Positions 52,274 to 60,597 of a DNA stretch of 64,000 nucleotides are shown piece by piece. The number at the start of each line of letters is the position of its first letter. Position 1 is the first letter of the stretch. Source of the DNA: Dyella caseinilytica (lineage in GTDB: Bacteria > Pseudomonadota > Gammaproteobacteria > Xanthomonadales > Rhodanobacteraceae); assembly GCF_016865235.1 (NCBI RefSeq), contig NZ_CP064030.1:3534001-3598000 (forward strand), in the 5' to 3' direction. The position numbers were made by a program, and so were the translations under genes. Under the pieces are notes generated by a model. That model saw only the letters and a list, made by a program, of their open reading frames with translations. It ran no database searches and had not been told where the DNA came from.

Positions 52274-54367
52274 TCAAACGTTGTTGAGGTTCTGCCAGCG
52301 GGATTGAGCGATCGCCGGATCGGTAACACTCGGCGCGCCCGTCTCCACGTGGCCTGCGAAACGTTGCACGAATCCATTCTCCGCATCCGCGCGCACGACC
52401 AAGTCGTACCAGCCGTAGCTATCCCCCAGATACCACTTCTTGCGCTGCTGCTCGCCGGGATGAAGTGCATAGGTGATGGATTCGCCGTTGTACAGGTTTT
52501 CGGCGGAAACGTTGCAGAAATCGTGACCCTCGTTGGACAGTTCCAGCACGACACTGCCCTCGTTGACATCGTAGCGAACGGCAATACGCAAGGTGGTTTT
52601 GGGAGACGAAAGATCGCCCTTGAAATGACGCATGAAGCCATTCGGACCGTAGACGCTGTAGTCGTAAGCCGCTTGCGTGGGCCAGGTCGGCGATAGCGAC
52701 TTACCTGCTTCGACCGTGTAATACCACGGTCCATTTGAGCTATTGGCCGCGCGTACATGGAAGCACGCGCCAGCATTACCGGTGTTTTCCAGCCTGATGC
52801 CCAACACACCCTGCTCGTTGAAAAGCGCCGTGGCGTGCAACTCGTACGGCAACGCGCGTGCCGGTTTCATACCAGCTTCCTGATTCGGCAAGCTCTGATC
52901 CGTCGGCACCGTCGGTACATAATCCGGATAGCGCTGATCGTTCGGTGGCTGGTAGGCACTGGTGCTGGGTAGCGAAGGCTGGCTGCGGTCAGGCTTGGCG
53001 AAGTCGAAGGCGGACGTCAGATCGCCAGCAACTGTACGACGCCAGGCAGTGATGTTGGGTTCTTGCAAATCCCCATATTGGCGCTCGAAACGGCGCTCGA
53101 TAAAGCGGATCAGCGAGGTGTGATCGAACACTTCGGAGCAAACCCAGCCACCCTTGCTCCACGGCGACACCACGATCATCGGCACGCGCGGTCCCATGCC
53201 ATATGGTCCACTCTCATAACTGCTACTGCCCGGGAAGATTTCGTTGGCGATGGAAACCGTCGACTGCCCTTGGGTGTTCGAGGGCGGCACGCACGGCGGC
53301 ACCATGTGATCGAAGAAACCGTCGTTCTCATCGAAGGTGATGAACAGCGCCGTCTTGCTGAATACTTCGGGATTGCTGGTCAACGCATCCAGTATCTGTG
53401 ACACATACCACGCGCCGTAATTGGCCGGCCAGTTCGGATGCTCCGTATAGGCTTCGGGCGCAACGATCCAGGACACCTGCGGCAAGCTGTTGCCCATGAC
53501 ATCGGCGCGCAACTCGTCGAACAACGTGCCACTGACGGAAATGTTGGTGCCGGTTCTTGCCCCTTGATACAGGGGACTGTCAGGTTGCGCGTTCCGGTAT
53601 TGGAAGAAATACAACAGCGAGTTGTCGCCGTAATTGCCGATGTACGCGTCATCGGTCCAACCCCAGGAACCAGCGGCATCGAGGCCGGTGCCTACATCCT
53701 GATAAAGCTTCCAGCTGACCCCTGCTTTTTGCAGCACTTCCGGGAAGGTCGACCAGGAATAGCCGGCTTCGGCATTGTCGATCACCGGACCGCCGCCTGC
53801 ACCATCGTTACCCACCCAACCGGTCCACATGTAATAGCGATTCGGATCGGTCGGCCCCATCACCGAGCAATGATAGGCATCGCAAATGGTGAAGGCATCC
53901 GCAAGCGCGTAATGAAAGGGAATATCGTCGCGCGTGAGGTATGCCATGGTGGTGGTGCCTTTGTTCGGCACCCACTGGTCATAGTTGCCCTGGTTCCAGG
54001 CACCGTGTGTACTGGTCCAGTCATGCGCGAGATCTTCCAGGAACTGCAGACCCAGGTCCGGCGCGGTGGGATGGAATGGCAGCACATAGCTGGAACCATT
54101 GGGCTGATACCACACCGAATTACCAGTCGTCAGATTGACCGGACGCGGATCACCGAAACCGCGCACGCCTTTCAGCGAGCCGAAATAGTGATCGAAGGAT
54201 CGATTCTCCTGCATCAGGATCACGATGTGCTCAATGTCCTCGATCGAGCCCGTGCGCCGATTGGCGGGAATCTCCATCGCGCGTGCGATGCTGGCGGGGA
54301 GCGCCGAGGCCATTGCAGTGCTTCCCAGAAGCTGAAGAAACCTGCGGCGATTCATCGAGGTCGTCAT
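52274..54367 (-). CDS. Phosphocholine-specific phospholipase C (Tat-exported)
   Basis: The 697-residue enzyme hydrolyses phosphatidylcholine or sphingomyelin headgroups outside the cytoplasm. A twin-arginine signal is plain (RRRFLQLLG at residues 7-15). The phosphoesterase core begins IEHIVILMQENRSFDHYFGSLKGVRGFGDP and includes ITFDENDGFFDHMVPP with metal ligands. Two C-terminal DUF756 beta domains follow, one near AGACFHVRAANSS and one near VVLELSNEGHDFCNV. The length fits PlcH/PlcN proteins. It has no plcR chaperone neighbour. It could scavenge phosphate or act as a virulence factor, which the sequence cannot decide. Confidence 0.93.
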   Translation of the reverse strand: MTTSMNRRRFLQLLGSTAMASALPASIARAMEIPANRRTGSIEDIEHIVILMQENRSFDHYFGSLKGVRGFGDPRPVNLTTGNSVWYQPNGSSYVLPFHPTAPDLGLQFLEDLAHDWTSTHGAWNQGNYDQWVPNKGTTTMAYLTRDDIPFHYALADAFTICDAYHCSVMGPTDPNRYYMWTGWVGNDGAGGGPVIDNAEAGYSWSTFPEVLQKAGVSWKLYQDVGTGLDAAGSWGWTDDAYIGNYGDNSLLYFFQYRNAQPDSPLYQGARTGTNISVSGTLFDELRADVMGNSLPQVSWIVAPEAYTEHPNWPANYGAWYVSQILDALTSNPEVFSKTALFITFDENDGFFDHMVPPCVPPSNTQGQSTVSIANEIFPGSSSYESGPYGMGPRVPMIVVSPWSKGGWVCSEVFDHTSLIRFIERRFERQYGDLQEPNITAWRRTVAGDLTSAFDFAKPDRSQPSLPSTSAYQPPNDQRYPDYVPTVPTDQSLPNQEAGMKPARALPYELHATALFNEQGVLGIRLENTGNAGACFHVRAANSSNGPWYYTVEAGKSLSPTWPTQAAYDYSVYGPNGFMRHFKGDLSSPKTTLRIAVRYDVNEGSVVLELSNEGHDFCNVSAENLYNGESITYALHPGEQQRKKWYLGDSYGWYDLVVRADAENGFVQRFAGHVETGAPSVTDPAIAQSRWQNLNNV

Positions 54368-54794
54368 GAAGCACTTTCCTTACGGCACGGACATGTTGCG
54401 CGATGCTCGGTCGTGAACGTTTCAATCGTACGACATCACGTGATTTTATTGCGGTGATTTGCGCTTGATCACACTCATACGCGCAAGCGCATGCGAGTCA
54501 TGACGTGTTCTTCACGATCATCGTGTGCATGCAGCGCGTAGTGGTACGTCGAAAAGGATGCATTCGCGCATAAGAGCAGTGGTTGTATAGACAACCAGAT
54601 CATCGATAGCGAATGGCTTTGCGCGTTACATGAACCCATGAATCCATTTGCCACCTTACCGTCGTCTCGGCGAAGGCCGGGACCCAATGTCTTTGAAGTT
54701 CGGTAAGTCGCTGGGTCCTGGCCTTCGCCGGGACGACGGTAAGGCGATGTTGAAATTCAATGTATGTGTAGCGCATCAACACCGGTCGCCCAGA
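54368..54794. other. Intergenic region between plcC and pepP
   Basis: The 427-bp gap contains the long hairpin at 54654-54744 and otherwise no supported gene. It carries the plcC upstream region, where I see no sure promoter or Pho box. Confidence 0.4.
54654..54744. repeat. Long REP-like inverted repeat
   Basis: Arms of 33 bp (54654-54686 and 54712-54744) match at 31 positions with a 25-base centre. The arm core resembles the GTCGTCCCGGCGAAGGCCGG intergenic palindrome widespread in proteobacteria. It lies 50 bp downstream of the pepP stop and may terminate or stabilise that transcript. Confidence 0.75.
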
Positions 54795-56105
54795 TCATCG
54801 CCGCACCAACAATGCCTCAAGTACTTCCGGATCTTTCGGCACCCCTGCCGTAAGCACCTCATGACCATCTCGCGTAACCGCCACATCGTCTTCGATGCGT
54901 ATGCCGATGCCGCGCCAAGCTTCAGGCACCGTCACATCATCCGGAGGAATGTAGATGCCCGGCTCCACCGTAAGCACCATACCCGGCTCAAGCATGCGCG
55001 GCTCGCCATCGACGCGGTAATCACCGACGTCATGCACATCCAGGCCCAGCCAATGGCTGGTCTTGGCCGGATAGAAACGCTTGTAGCTGCCTTGTTCGAT
55101 GACTTCGGCTGGATCGCCCTTGAGCAGGCCCAGTGCACACAAGCCTTCAGTAATCACATGCACGGCAACATCATGCGCAGCGCTGTAGGAACGTCCTGGC
55201 TGCACTTCATCAATCGCTGCCTGCTGCGCGGTAAGCACCACTTCGTACAAAGCGCGCTGTTCGCGGCTGAAACGGCCGTTGACCGGAAACGTGCGGCTGA
55301 TGTCCGACGCATAGCAATCCAGTTCCGCGCCGGCATCGATCAGCAGCAGATCACCGTTCTTCAGCGGCGCGCGATTGGCCACGTAATGCATGGTGCAGGC
55401 ATTGACGCCAGTGGCGACGATCGGCGGAAACGCCGCGACCGCGCCTTGGCTGCGCATCACGCGCAACAGCTCGGCTTCGATTTCATATTCGTGGCGCCCG
55501 GCACTTGCCAGGCCCATCGCCGCCAAGTGTGCTTCTGCGGCAATCTCCGCGGAGGCACGCATCAATTTAAGCTCGGCGCGTGATTTGTACAGACGCAGAT
55601 CATGGAGCAGATGACCCAGCGCCACGAATTCCTTGGGCACCACGCCACCACCGCGCAACTGACGCAATCGCCGCATCCAGCTCAGCAACTGCGCATCGAA
55701 TTGCGGTTCACGGCCAAAATGGCAGTAGACGCGCCCTCTGCCTTCGATCATTCCGGGCAGGATGTCGTCGATATCATCGATAGGAAAGGCATCGTCCATG
55801 GCGTAATCGGCCACAGCACGCTCGGTGCCGATGGATTCGCCATGCCACCGTTCGTGCTCCGGATCGCGTTCACGGCAAAACAACACCACTTCGCCGTGCT
55901 GGCGCCCCGGCAGCAGCGCCAGGACGGCGTCAGGCTCCGGAAAGCCACTCAGGTAATGGAAATCCGAGTCCTGGCGGTACGGCCACGCAGCGTCGGCGTT
56001 GCGCATGCGCTCGGGCGCGGTGGCGATCAGCACCACCGCATCATCACCGGCCATTTTCATCAGCTGGCGACGGCGACGTGCGAATTCGTCGAGGGCAATA
56101 TTCAA
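54795..56105 (-). CDS. pepP: Xaa-Pro aminopeptidase
   Basis: The M24B metallopeptidase releases the N-terminal residue from X-Pro peptides. The N-terminal domain starts DEFARRRRQLMKMAGDDAVVLI. The catalytic part has LLLIDAGAELDCYASDISRTFPVNG (two Asp), SHWLGLDVHDVG (His), VLTVEPGIYIP (Glu) and GIRIEDDVAVT (Glu). The likely start is the TTG at 56105, which overlaps the ygfB stop (TTGA) and gives 436 residues. An ATG at 56144 adds 13 residues but overlaps ygfB by 43 bases, so the start is uncertain. Confidence 0.93.
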   Translation of the reverse strand: MNIALDEFARRRRQLMKMAGDDAVVLIATAPERMRNADAAWPYRQDSDFHYLSGFPEPDAVLALLPGRQHGEVVLFCRERDPEHERWHGESIGTERAVADYAMDDAFPIDDIDDILPGMIEGRGRVYCHFGREPQFDAQLLSWMRRLRQLRGGGVVPKEFVALGHLLHDLRLYKSRAELKLMRASAEIAAEAHLAAMGLASAGRHEYEIEAELLRVMRSQGAVAAFPPIVATGVNACTMHYVANRAPLKNGDLLLIDAGAELDCYASDISRTFPVNGRFSREQRALYEVVLTAQQAAIDEVQPGRSYSAAHDVAVHVITEGLCALGLLKGDPAEVIEQGSYKRFYPAKTSHWLGLDVHDVGDYRVDGEPRMLEPGMVLTVEPGIYIPPDDVTVPEAWRGIGIRIEDDVAVTRDGHEVLTAGVPKDPEVLEALLVRR

Positions 56106-56665
56106 TGCAGGGTATCGCTGGAAGGCTGGGCGGTGATGTGGCATTCGGTAAACAGCAACATGGCGGCCATGCGCACGAATTCATGCACTTCGATCAGTGC
56201 ATCCTCGTCTTCGCTTTCATCGCCGAAGTCCAGTGAAGAAGAACCAATCGCGCCGAGATCGCGCAAAACCTCCTGCCCTTCCTCCGAAAGCCGGGCATGC
56301 GCATCGGGGCCGCCAAGACCGAAGCCACCCAGAAAACCACGGCACCAGTCGACCAGGGCATCGGCACGCTCAGGCAACGGGCGGTCATCGGCAGGGAGCA
56401 GCGGTTCGAATCCGAGTTCAGGGTCGGCCAGTTCCGTTTCGCTCTGGCGCACCAGTTGATCCAGCACCGATTGGTCGTCGGGGGGAACGGTGATGCCGCC
56501 AGCATCCAGTTGCAGCACTTCCAGCAACGGCCGCCGGCCCAGCCGGCCGTTCCCGGCCAGGAAGCCGCATAGGGAGCCGTGCAACTCACTGGCACTGACG
56601 GCCAGCCGCAAGTGGGCAATGACATCGTCCAGTTCGTCATAACCGATGGGTTCTTGGGCGGTCAT
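56102..56665 (-). CDS. ygfB: UPF0149 family protein YgfB
   Basis: The 187-residue protein shows the family pattern VSASELHGSLCGFLAGNG, then the acidic LVDWCRGFLGGFGLGGPD and the end DEDALIEVHEFVRMAAMLLFTECH. In Pseudomonas aeruginosa YgfB modulates ampDh3 expression and beta-lactam resistance. Whether this holds here is unknown. It precedes pepP with an overlapping stop/start, the usual ygfB-pepP order, and is divergent from the ZapB-like gene. Confidence 0.92.
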   Translation of the reverse strand: MTAQEPIGYDELDDVIAHLRLAVSASELHGSLCGFLAGNGRLGRRPLLEVLQLDAGGITVPPDDQSVLDQLVRQSETELADPELGFEPLLPADDRPLPERADALVDWCRGFLGGFGLGGPDAHARLSEEGQEVLRDLGAIGSSSLDFGDESEDEDALIEVHEFVRMAAMLLFTECHITAQPSSDTLH

Positions 56666-56764
56666 TACCGTACTCCTTAGAGATCAAGCCACAAGTTTAA
56701 TCGACTGCCAGCCCAACTGTTCCGGACCGCAGATTTCTATCGGCGTCCTGATATAGTTCGGGCC

Positions 56765-56989
56765 ATGAACACACCCGACACCGCCCAGTACGAGCTTGCC
56801 GCGCTGAGCCAGCAGCTTGATCGGCTGCTCGAGCATGTGCATCGGTTGAGCGAAGAAAATCGCAGTCTGCGTCATAGCCAGGAACAATTGGCGAGCGAAC
56901 GCGCCGGACTGCTGGCGCGCAACGAACAGGCGCGTAGCCGGGTAGAGGCCATGATCCAACGACTCAAGGCGCTTGAGAACAATGGCTGA
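56765..56989 (+). CDS. TIGR02449-type small coiled-coil protein (ZapB-like)
   Basis: This 74-residue protein is nearly all coiled coil, with heptads across LAALSQQLDRLLEHVHRLSEENRSLRHSQEQLASERAGLL and NEQARSRVEAMIQRLKALE. The family sits directly before zapA in many gammaproteobacteria and resembles the division protein ZapB. It overlaps zapA by 8 bases. A role in Z-ring organisation is inferred. Confidence 0.9.
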   Translation: MNTPDTAQYELAALSQQLDRLLEHVHRLSEENRSLRHSQEQLASERAGLLARNEQARSRVEAMIQRLKALENNG

Positions 56990-57320
56990 CGTTATCAGCA
57001 CGTCCACGAACGAGCCGGTTGCACTGCGGCTGATCGATCGCGAATTCCTGATCGCCTGCCCGCCGGAAGAGCGTGAAGGCTTGCTGGAAGCGGCGAATTT
57101 TCTCGATCGCAAGATGCGCGAATTGCGTACACACGCCAAGACGCCGGGTTTTGATCGGCTGGCGGTGCTCGCTGCGATCAGCATCACACACGAATATCTG
57201 CAACTGCAGAAGCGCCCGGTGGCAAATACAAACAACAACGTGTCTGAACCTGGCATCGCTGAAGGATTGGCCACATTGCGTCGCAAGCTTGAAGCCGCAC
57301 TCGACACGCAACTAAAATAG
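56982..57320 (+). CDS. zapA: Cell division protein ZapA
   Basis: The 112-residue protein bundles FtsZ filaments. The beta-hairpin domain VALRLIDREFLIACPPEEREGLLEAANFLDRKMRELR and the following DRLAVLAAISITHEYLQLQK helix are standard, and the C-terminal coil mediates tetramers. I chose the ATG at 56982 over the TTG at 56973. 6S RNA follows at once, as in E. coli. Confidence 0.95.
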   Translation: MADVISTSTNEPVALRLIDREFLIACPPEEREGLLEAANFLDRKMRELRTHAKTPGFDRLAVLAAISITHEYLQLQKRPVANTNNNVSEPGIAEGLATLRRKLEAALDTQLK

Positions 57321-57325
57321 ACGAC

Positions 57326-57514
57326 GGCGTTATCTGCGGTGTGCGCCAGCACACTCTTACATTTGCCTTGTTCCTATATACGGCCCGGGGCGGTTACTTA
57401 AGGCTGTTGTGCATGTCCGCCACGAGCGGAAAGCCTCGAGGCCTTGATATCCCTCCCACCTGATCCCACTCGGATCAAGGTCGTTTGGTGGGTAGCGGCA
57501 TCGCGGTTAACGCC
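57326..57514 (+). ncRNA. ssrS: 6S RNA
   Basis: A 6S RNA lies between zapA and fthC, its conserved site in gammaproteobacteria. The ends GGCGTTA (57326-57332) and TAACGCC (57508-57514) can form the closing stem. Landmarks shared with E. coli 6S are GCATG and AAAGCCT in the apical part, a CTTGA/TCAAGG hairpin in the 3' half, and the 3' block AGCGGCATCGCGG. The size of 189 nt is normal. It binds the sigma-70 holoenzyme and down-regulates transcription in stationary phase. Exact ends are estimated. Confidence 0.85.
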
Positions 57515-57527
57515 ACCTCATTCCCAG

Positions 57528-57557
57528 CCCGGAAGCCGTTTCAAAACGGCTTCCGGG
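57528..57557. terminator. 14-bp hairpin after 6S RNA
   Basis: A perfect 14-bp stem (57528-57541 with 57544-57557) with a tight loop follows the 6S RNA. It lacks a T run; it may be a 3' processing or stability hairpin, or an incomplete terminator. Confidence 0.5.
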
Positions 57558-57594
57558 GAGCGGATCGCCGATTGGGAGTCCGCGGGCGTCATTC

Positions 57595-57884
57595 GGGATG
57601 CCCTGATCCATTCTACGCAGGCGGCATGATGTCCAGAAGGCTCGCAGGGTGTGTTGCGCGGCACAGGGAAGGCCGGATGCCTTTGCAAGCCGCGCGGCGC
57701 AGCCTGCGAGCCTTCTGGACATCACCCCATCATTTAAAATCCAACTCGTTGGGGCCGGCTCTGTTCGTCCGCATCCCTTCGGCCCATCGTCTCGACAGAC
57801 AGCCAGTCTGCCCTCGTCGATGGTCCTGTGGCCTGCGAACGGACAGAGCCGGTGACGCCTACGTAGAATGGATCAGAGCATCCC
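57595..57884. repeat. Y-shaped structured repeat, copy 1 (upstream of fthC)
   Basis: An outer stem joins 57595-57623 to 57856-57884 (27 of 29 positions paired). Inside it are two hairpins. Hairpin A is 57628-57723 with a perfect 21-bp base (57628-57648 with 57703-57723) and an inner stem GCGCGGC/GCCGCGC (57656-57662 with 57689-57695). Hairpin B is 57755-57852 with a 19-bp base (17 matched), a middle stem CCATCG/CGATGG and an apical CAGAC-AGCCA-GTCTG. The element ends 15 bp before the fthC GTG, next to its AGGAG. It encodes no plausible protein. I know of no family with this layout. Confidence 0.8.
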
Positions 57885-57899
57885 TAGGAGACGCGCGAC

Positions 57900-58514
57900 G
57901 TGGATACCGCCGCACGACGCCGTGAACTGCGCCAGCGGCTGGCTGAACGCCGCCGCGCCCTTACCCCACCCCAGCGCATGATCGCCGCCCAAGGCTTGCG
58001 GCGCAGCCTGGAGCATCTGCCCGAATACCATACGGACAAGCGTGTGGCCGGCTACTGGGCCTGCGACGGCGAACTGCCGCTCAACCTCGTCATCCCGCCC
58101 CTGGCCAACCGTGGCCAGCAGTTCCTGTTGCCGCTGATCGGCAAGGACAACCTGCTGCGCTTTGCTCCCTGGGCCGCCGGGGACGAAGTACAACCCAACC
58201 GATTCGGCATTCCTGAACCGGTCACGCCGCACGAATGGTTTGCCCCGTTCCAGCTCGACCTGGTGCTGGTACCCCTGCTGGGCTTCGATCGCCAAGGCAA
58301 TCGCATTGGCTACGGTGGCGGCTATTACGACCGCAGCTTCGCTTTCCTCAAGGATCAATTGCGCCCTACCGAGCCATTGTTGGTCGGCATCGCCTACGAT
58401 TTCCAGGAATTGCCGGAGATTGCGCCAGAAAGCTGGGATGTGACGTTGGACTTCATCGCCACCGACCGCGAACTGGTCGATTGCCGCGCCAACGCTACCG
58501 GAGATGCAAGCTAG
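57900..58514 (+). CDS. fthC: 5-formyltetrahydrofolate cyclo-ligase
   Basis: The 204-residue enzyme (YgfA, MTHFS) converts 5-formyl-THF to 5,10-methenyl-THF using ATP. It shows RRELRQRLAERRRALTPPQRMIAA, the conserved basic and hydrophobic block LPLIGKDNLLRFAPW, DLVLVPLLGFDRQGNRIGYGGGYYDR with the phosphate loop, and VGIAYDFQELPEI. The start is a GTG with AGGAG 9 bases upstream. It lies downstream of 6S RNA, as in E. coli, with a structured repeat on each side. Confidence 0.94.
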   Translation: MDTAARRRELRQRLAERRRALTPPQRMIAAQGLRRSLEHLPEYHTDKRVAGYWACDGELPLNLVIPPLANRGQQFLLPLIGKDNLLRFAPWAAGDEVQPNRFGIPEPVTPHEWFAPFQLDLVLVPLLGFDRQGNRIGYGGGYYDRSFAFLKDQLRPTEPLLVGIAYDFQELPEIAPESWDVTLDFIATDRELVDCRANATGDAS

Positions 58515-58780
58515 AGCCTGCCCTCATGGTTTGCATAGTCCGCGCTGCTTACCTAGGGCCGCCAGGTGATGGTGCGTGGCGATGTGCCTGACTGGCCGTC
58601 AGGTCGAGCCACGCGGCAGCGCTTGGCGGCCCTAGGTAAGCAACCCTTCGGGCCGGATCTGTTTGCCCACATGGCTGCGTTATCACTCAATCGTGTATCG
58701 ACATACACTCATTCGTTCTTCCTTGCCATGCGGGCAAACAGCTTTCGGCGCGGACCATGCAAACCATGAGGACAGGCTCT
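58513..58780. repeat. Y-shaped structured repeat, copy 2 (between fthC and the EVE gene)
   Basis: The outer stem joins 58513-58545 to 58748-58780 (31 of 33 paired). Hairpin A (58546-58642) has a perfect 19-bp base, an inner stem GCGTGGC/GCCACGC (58574-58580 with 58608-58614) and an apical CCTGAC/GTCAGG. Hairpin B (58659-58741) has a 16-bp base (15 matched) and an apical GTGTAT-CGAC-ATACAC. The element spans from within the fthC stop codon to the first base of the TTG start of the next gene. It is homologous in layout, and partly in sequence, to copy 1. Confidence 0.8.
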
Positions 58781-59232
58781 TGAATTACTGGTTGATGAAA
58801 TCCGAACCTGACACGTTCTCGATCGACGATCTCAAGCGGAAAAAGCGCGAAGCCTGGGATGGCGTACGCAATTATCAGGCGCGCAATTTCATGCGCGACG
58901 GCATGCGTGTGGGCGATGGCGTGTTCTTCTACCACTCCAACTGCGCCGAACCAGGCATTGCCGGCCTCGCCGAAGTGGCTAGCGATGCCTACGCCGACCC
59001 CAGCCAGTTCGACCCCAAGAGCAAATACTTCGATTCCGGCAGCTCCCGCGACAATCCGCGCTGGATGCTGGTGGATGTGAAATTCACGCGAAAACTCAAG
59101 CGCGTCATCACGCTGGATGAGCTAAAGAATCATCCCAAACTCGCTGATATGGCGCTGCTGCGCAAAGGCAATCGGCTGTCGGTGATGCCGGTGGATGGCA
59201 AGGATTGGCAGTACATCCTTACGCTTGAGTAG
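58780..59232 (+). CDS. EVE domain protein
   Basis: The 150-residue single EVE (PUA-like) domain protein starts at the TTG 58780: NYWLMKSEPDTFSIDDLKRKKREAWDGVRNYQARNFMRDGMRVGDGVFFYHSN is the family pattern, and NPRWMLVDVKF and LLRKGNRLSVMPVD follow. EVE folds are relatives of YTH domains thought to bind modified bases in DNA or RNA. The function is unresolved. Its GAGG at 58767-58770 and the start codon lie in the right arm of the structured repeat copy 2, so folding of that arm could hide the start. Confidence 0.9.
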   Translation: MNYWLMKSEPDTFSIDDLKRKKREAWDGVRNYQARNFMRDGMRVGDGVFFYHSNCAEPGIAGLAEVASDAYADPSQFDPKSKYFDSGSSRDNPRWMLVDVKFTRKLKRVITLDELKNHPKLADMALLRKGNRLSVMPVDGKDWQYILTLE

Positions 59233-59260
59233 TGATGTCCTGCAGAAATGCTAAATAACT

Positions 59261-59288
59261 CGTCATCCCAGCTTTCGCTGGGATGACG
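59261..59288. repeat. Short REP-type palindrome
   Basis: A perfect 12-bp stem (CGTCATCCCAGC and its complement) with loop TTTC lies between the convergent EVE and kch genes. The CGTCATCCCAGC arm is a widespread proteobacterial repeat unit and may serve as a terminator for both. Confidence 0.75.
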
Positions 59289-59415
59289 GCTCGGCAACAT
59301 TGAATTTAGGGAAAATGTCCGACTGCAGGCTGCGTGCCATACACCATCTTGGGCGAATGCCACTTCCCTAGAAAGTAGAGCACTTGCGCCAGAATGGCGG
59401 CTACAAAGTTGAGCG

Positions 59416-60597
59416 TTACCGGAACACCCGCTCCAACACAAAATCCGCCGTCACTTTCTCCCCCGTCAACAGCATTGCGGTCAATTCGCCACCCAACACC
59501 TGTGGCGCAATGATCACGTCCGGCTGCACCAACTTGATACGACTCAAATGCCGTGCATCGTTCACGGCAGCCACCGTTCGCGCAGTGCCAGCCAGTTCCT
59601 TCACGGCCAACACCGTGAACGCGTTTTCCGCATCATCATCGCGCATAGCAAGCACCGCCTTCGCCTCGTGGGCACCGGCCTGTCGCAATACATCAACGTC
59701 GCTGGAATCGCCGACCACGATATCGACCTCCGTCAGCTCGCCCTCTTCCGGCGCATCACGCAGGAGACGTGTTACGGACTGTCCGCGTTTGACCAGTTCA
59801 CGCCAGGTATTGATCGCCAGCGAAGTGTTTCCGATGACAACGTAATGATCTTTGCGCTTCATGATGCGCCCCTTCTGGTTGACGATACGCTGGAGGCTGC
59901 GATTGATCATCGGCGTGACAACGGCGGTAAGCGACGTGGCGAACACCGCAACACCCAGCACCACCACTGATACCGCGAAAAGACGCGACTCCGGCGTATG
60001 CGGAACGATATCGCCATAGCCCACGGTCGTCATGGTGATCATGGCGTAATACAGCGCCGTGACCAGATCCTTGATGGGCGGCGAGAACTCCGCGCCAAGG
60101 TAATAGCTGCCGAGGGTGGCGTACATCACCAACATCACCACCGAGGTAAAAGCGAACAGCGTGCTGGCGGCAAGACTGGAGCGATCGAACGCTCGCCAGC
60201 TGATCAGCAGAGCCAGCAGCAGCAGTGAAAAATAGATCAGCGTCGGTGTGCTCTGATGGCGACCCAGGACCAAACTGACAATGGCGGCAATCGTCATCAA
60301 GACGGTCATGGTCCAGCCCACGCGCGAGCGCATCAGCAGGCCGGCCGACATGGTCAACTGCCCCAAGCCGATCAGCAGAGGCGGCAGCACGGCGGCGTGC
60401 TGGTCGAACTGCCCTTCCATCACCAAGGCCAGATAGCGCTGCCAGTCCCGCCCGACGTCCAGATGCAACAGCTTCAGCGCGCCGCCGGCCACCAGCACGG
60501 CAAGCGGCACATGCGGAAACCAGCCGTGCTTGCGCAAGGCATTGGCCCAGCGGCGCAGACTGGGTTGTATACGTTGCCCGAGGGGCTCGGATGCCAT
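59416..60597 (-). CDS. kch: Kch-type potassium channel with TrkA-N (RCK) domain
   Basis: The 393-residue inner-membrane channel has about six hydrophobic segments and the selectivity filter TVGYGD in MITMTTVGYGDIVPHT, followed by the last helix and a cytosolic RCK domain starting DHYVVIGNTSLAINTWRELVKRG. The canonical GxGxxG nucleotide loop is altered to IGNTSLA, so NAD binding is doubtful. Size and layout match E. coli Kch (417 residues). It is monocistronic and convergent with the EVE gene. Confidence 0.9.
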   Translation of the reverse strand: MASEPLGQRIQPSLRRWANALRKHGWFPHVPLAVLVAGGALKLLHLDVGRDWQRYLALVMEGQFDQHAAVLPPLLIGLGQLTMSAGLLMRSRVGWTMTVLMTIAAIVSLVLGRHQSTPTLIYFSLLLLALLISWRAFDRSSLAASTLFAFTSVVMLVMYATLGSYYLGAEFSPPIKDLVTALYYAMITMTTVGYGDIVPHTPESRLFAVSVVVLGVAVFATSLTAVVTPMINRSLQRIVNQKGRIMKRKDHYVVIGNTSLAINTWRELVKRGQSVTRLLRDAPEEGELTEVDIVVGDSSDVDVLRQAGAHEAKAVLAMRDDDAENAFTVLAVKELAGTARTVAAVNDARHLSRIKLVQPDVIIAPQVLGGELTAMLLTGEKVTADFVLERVFR

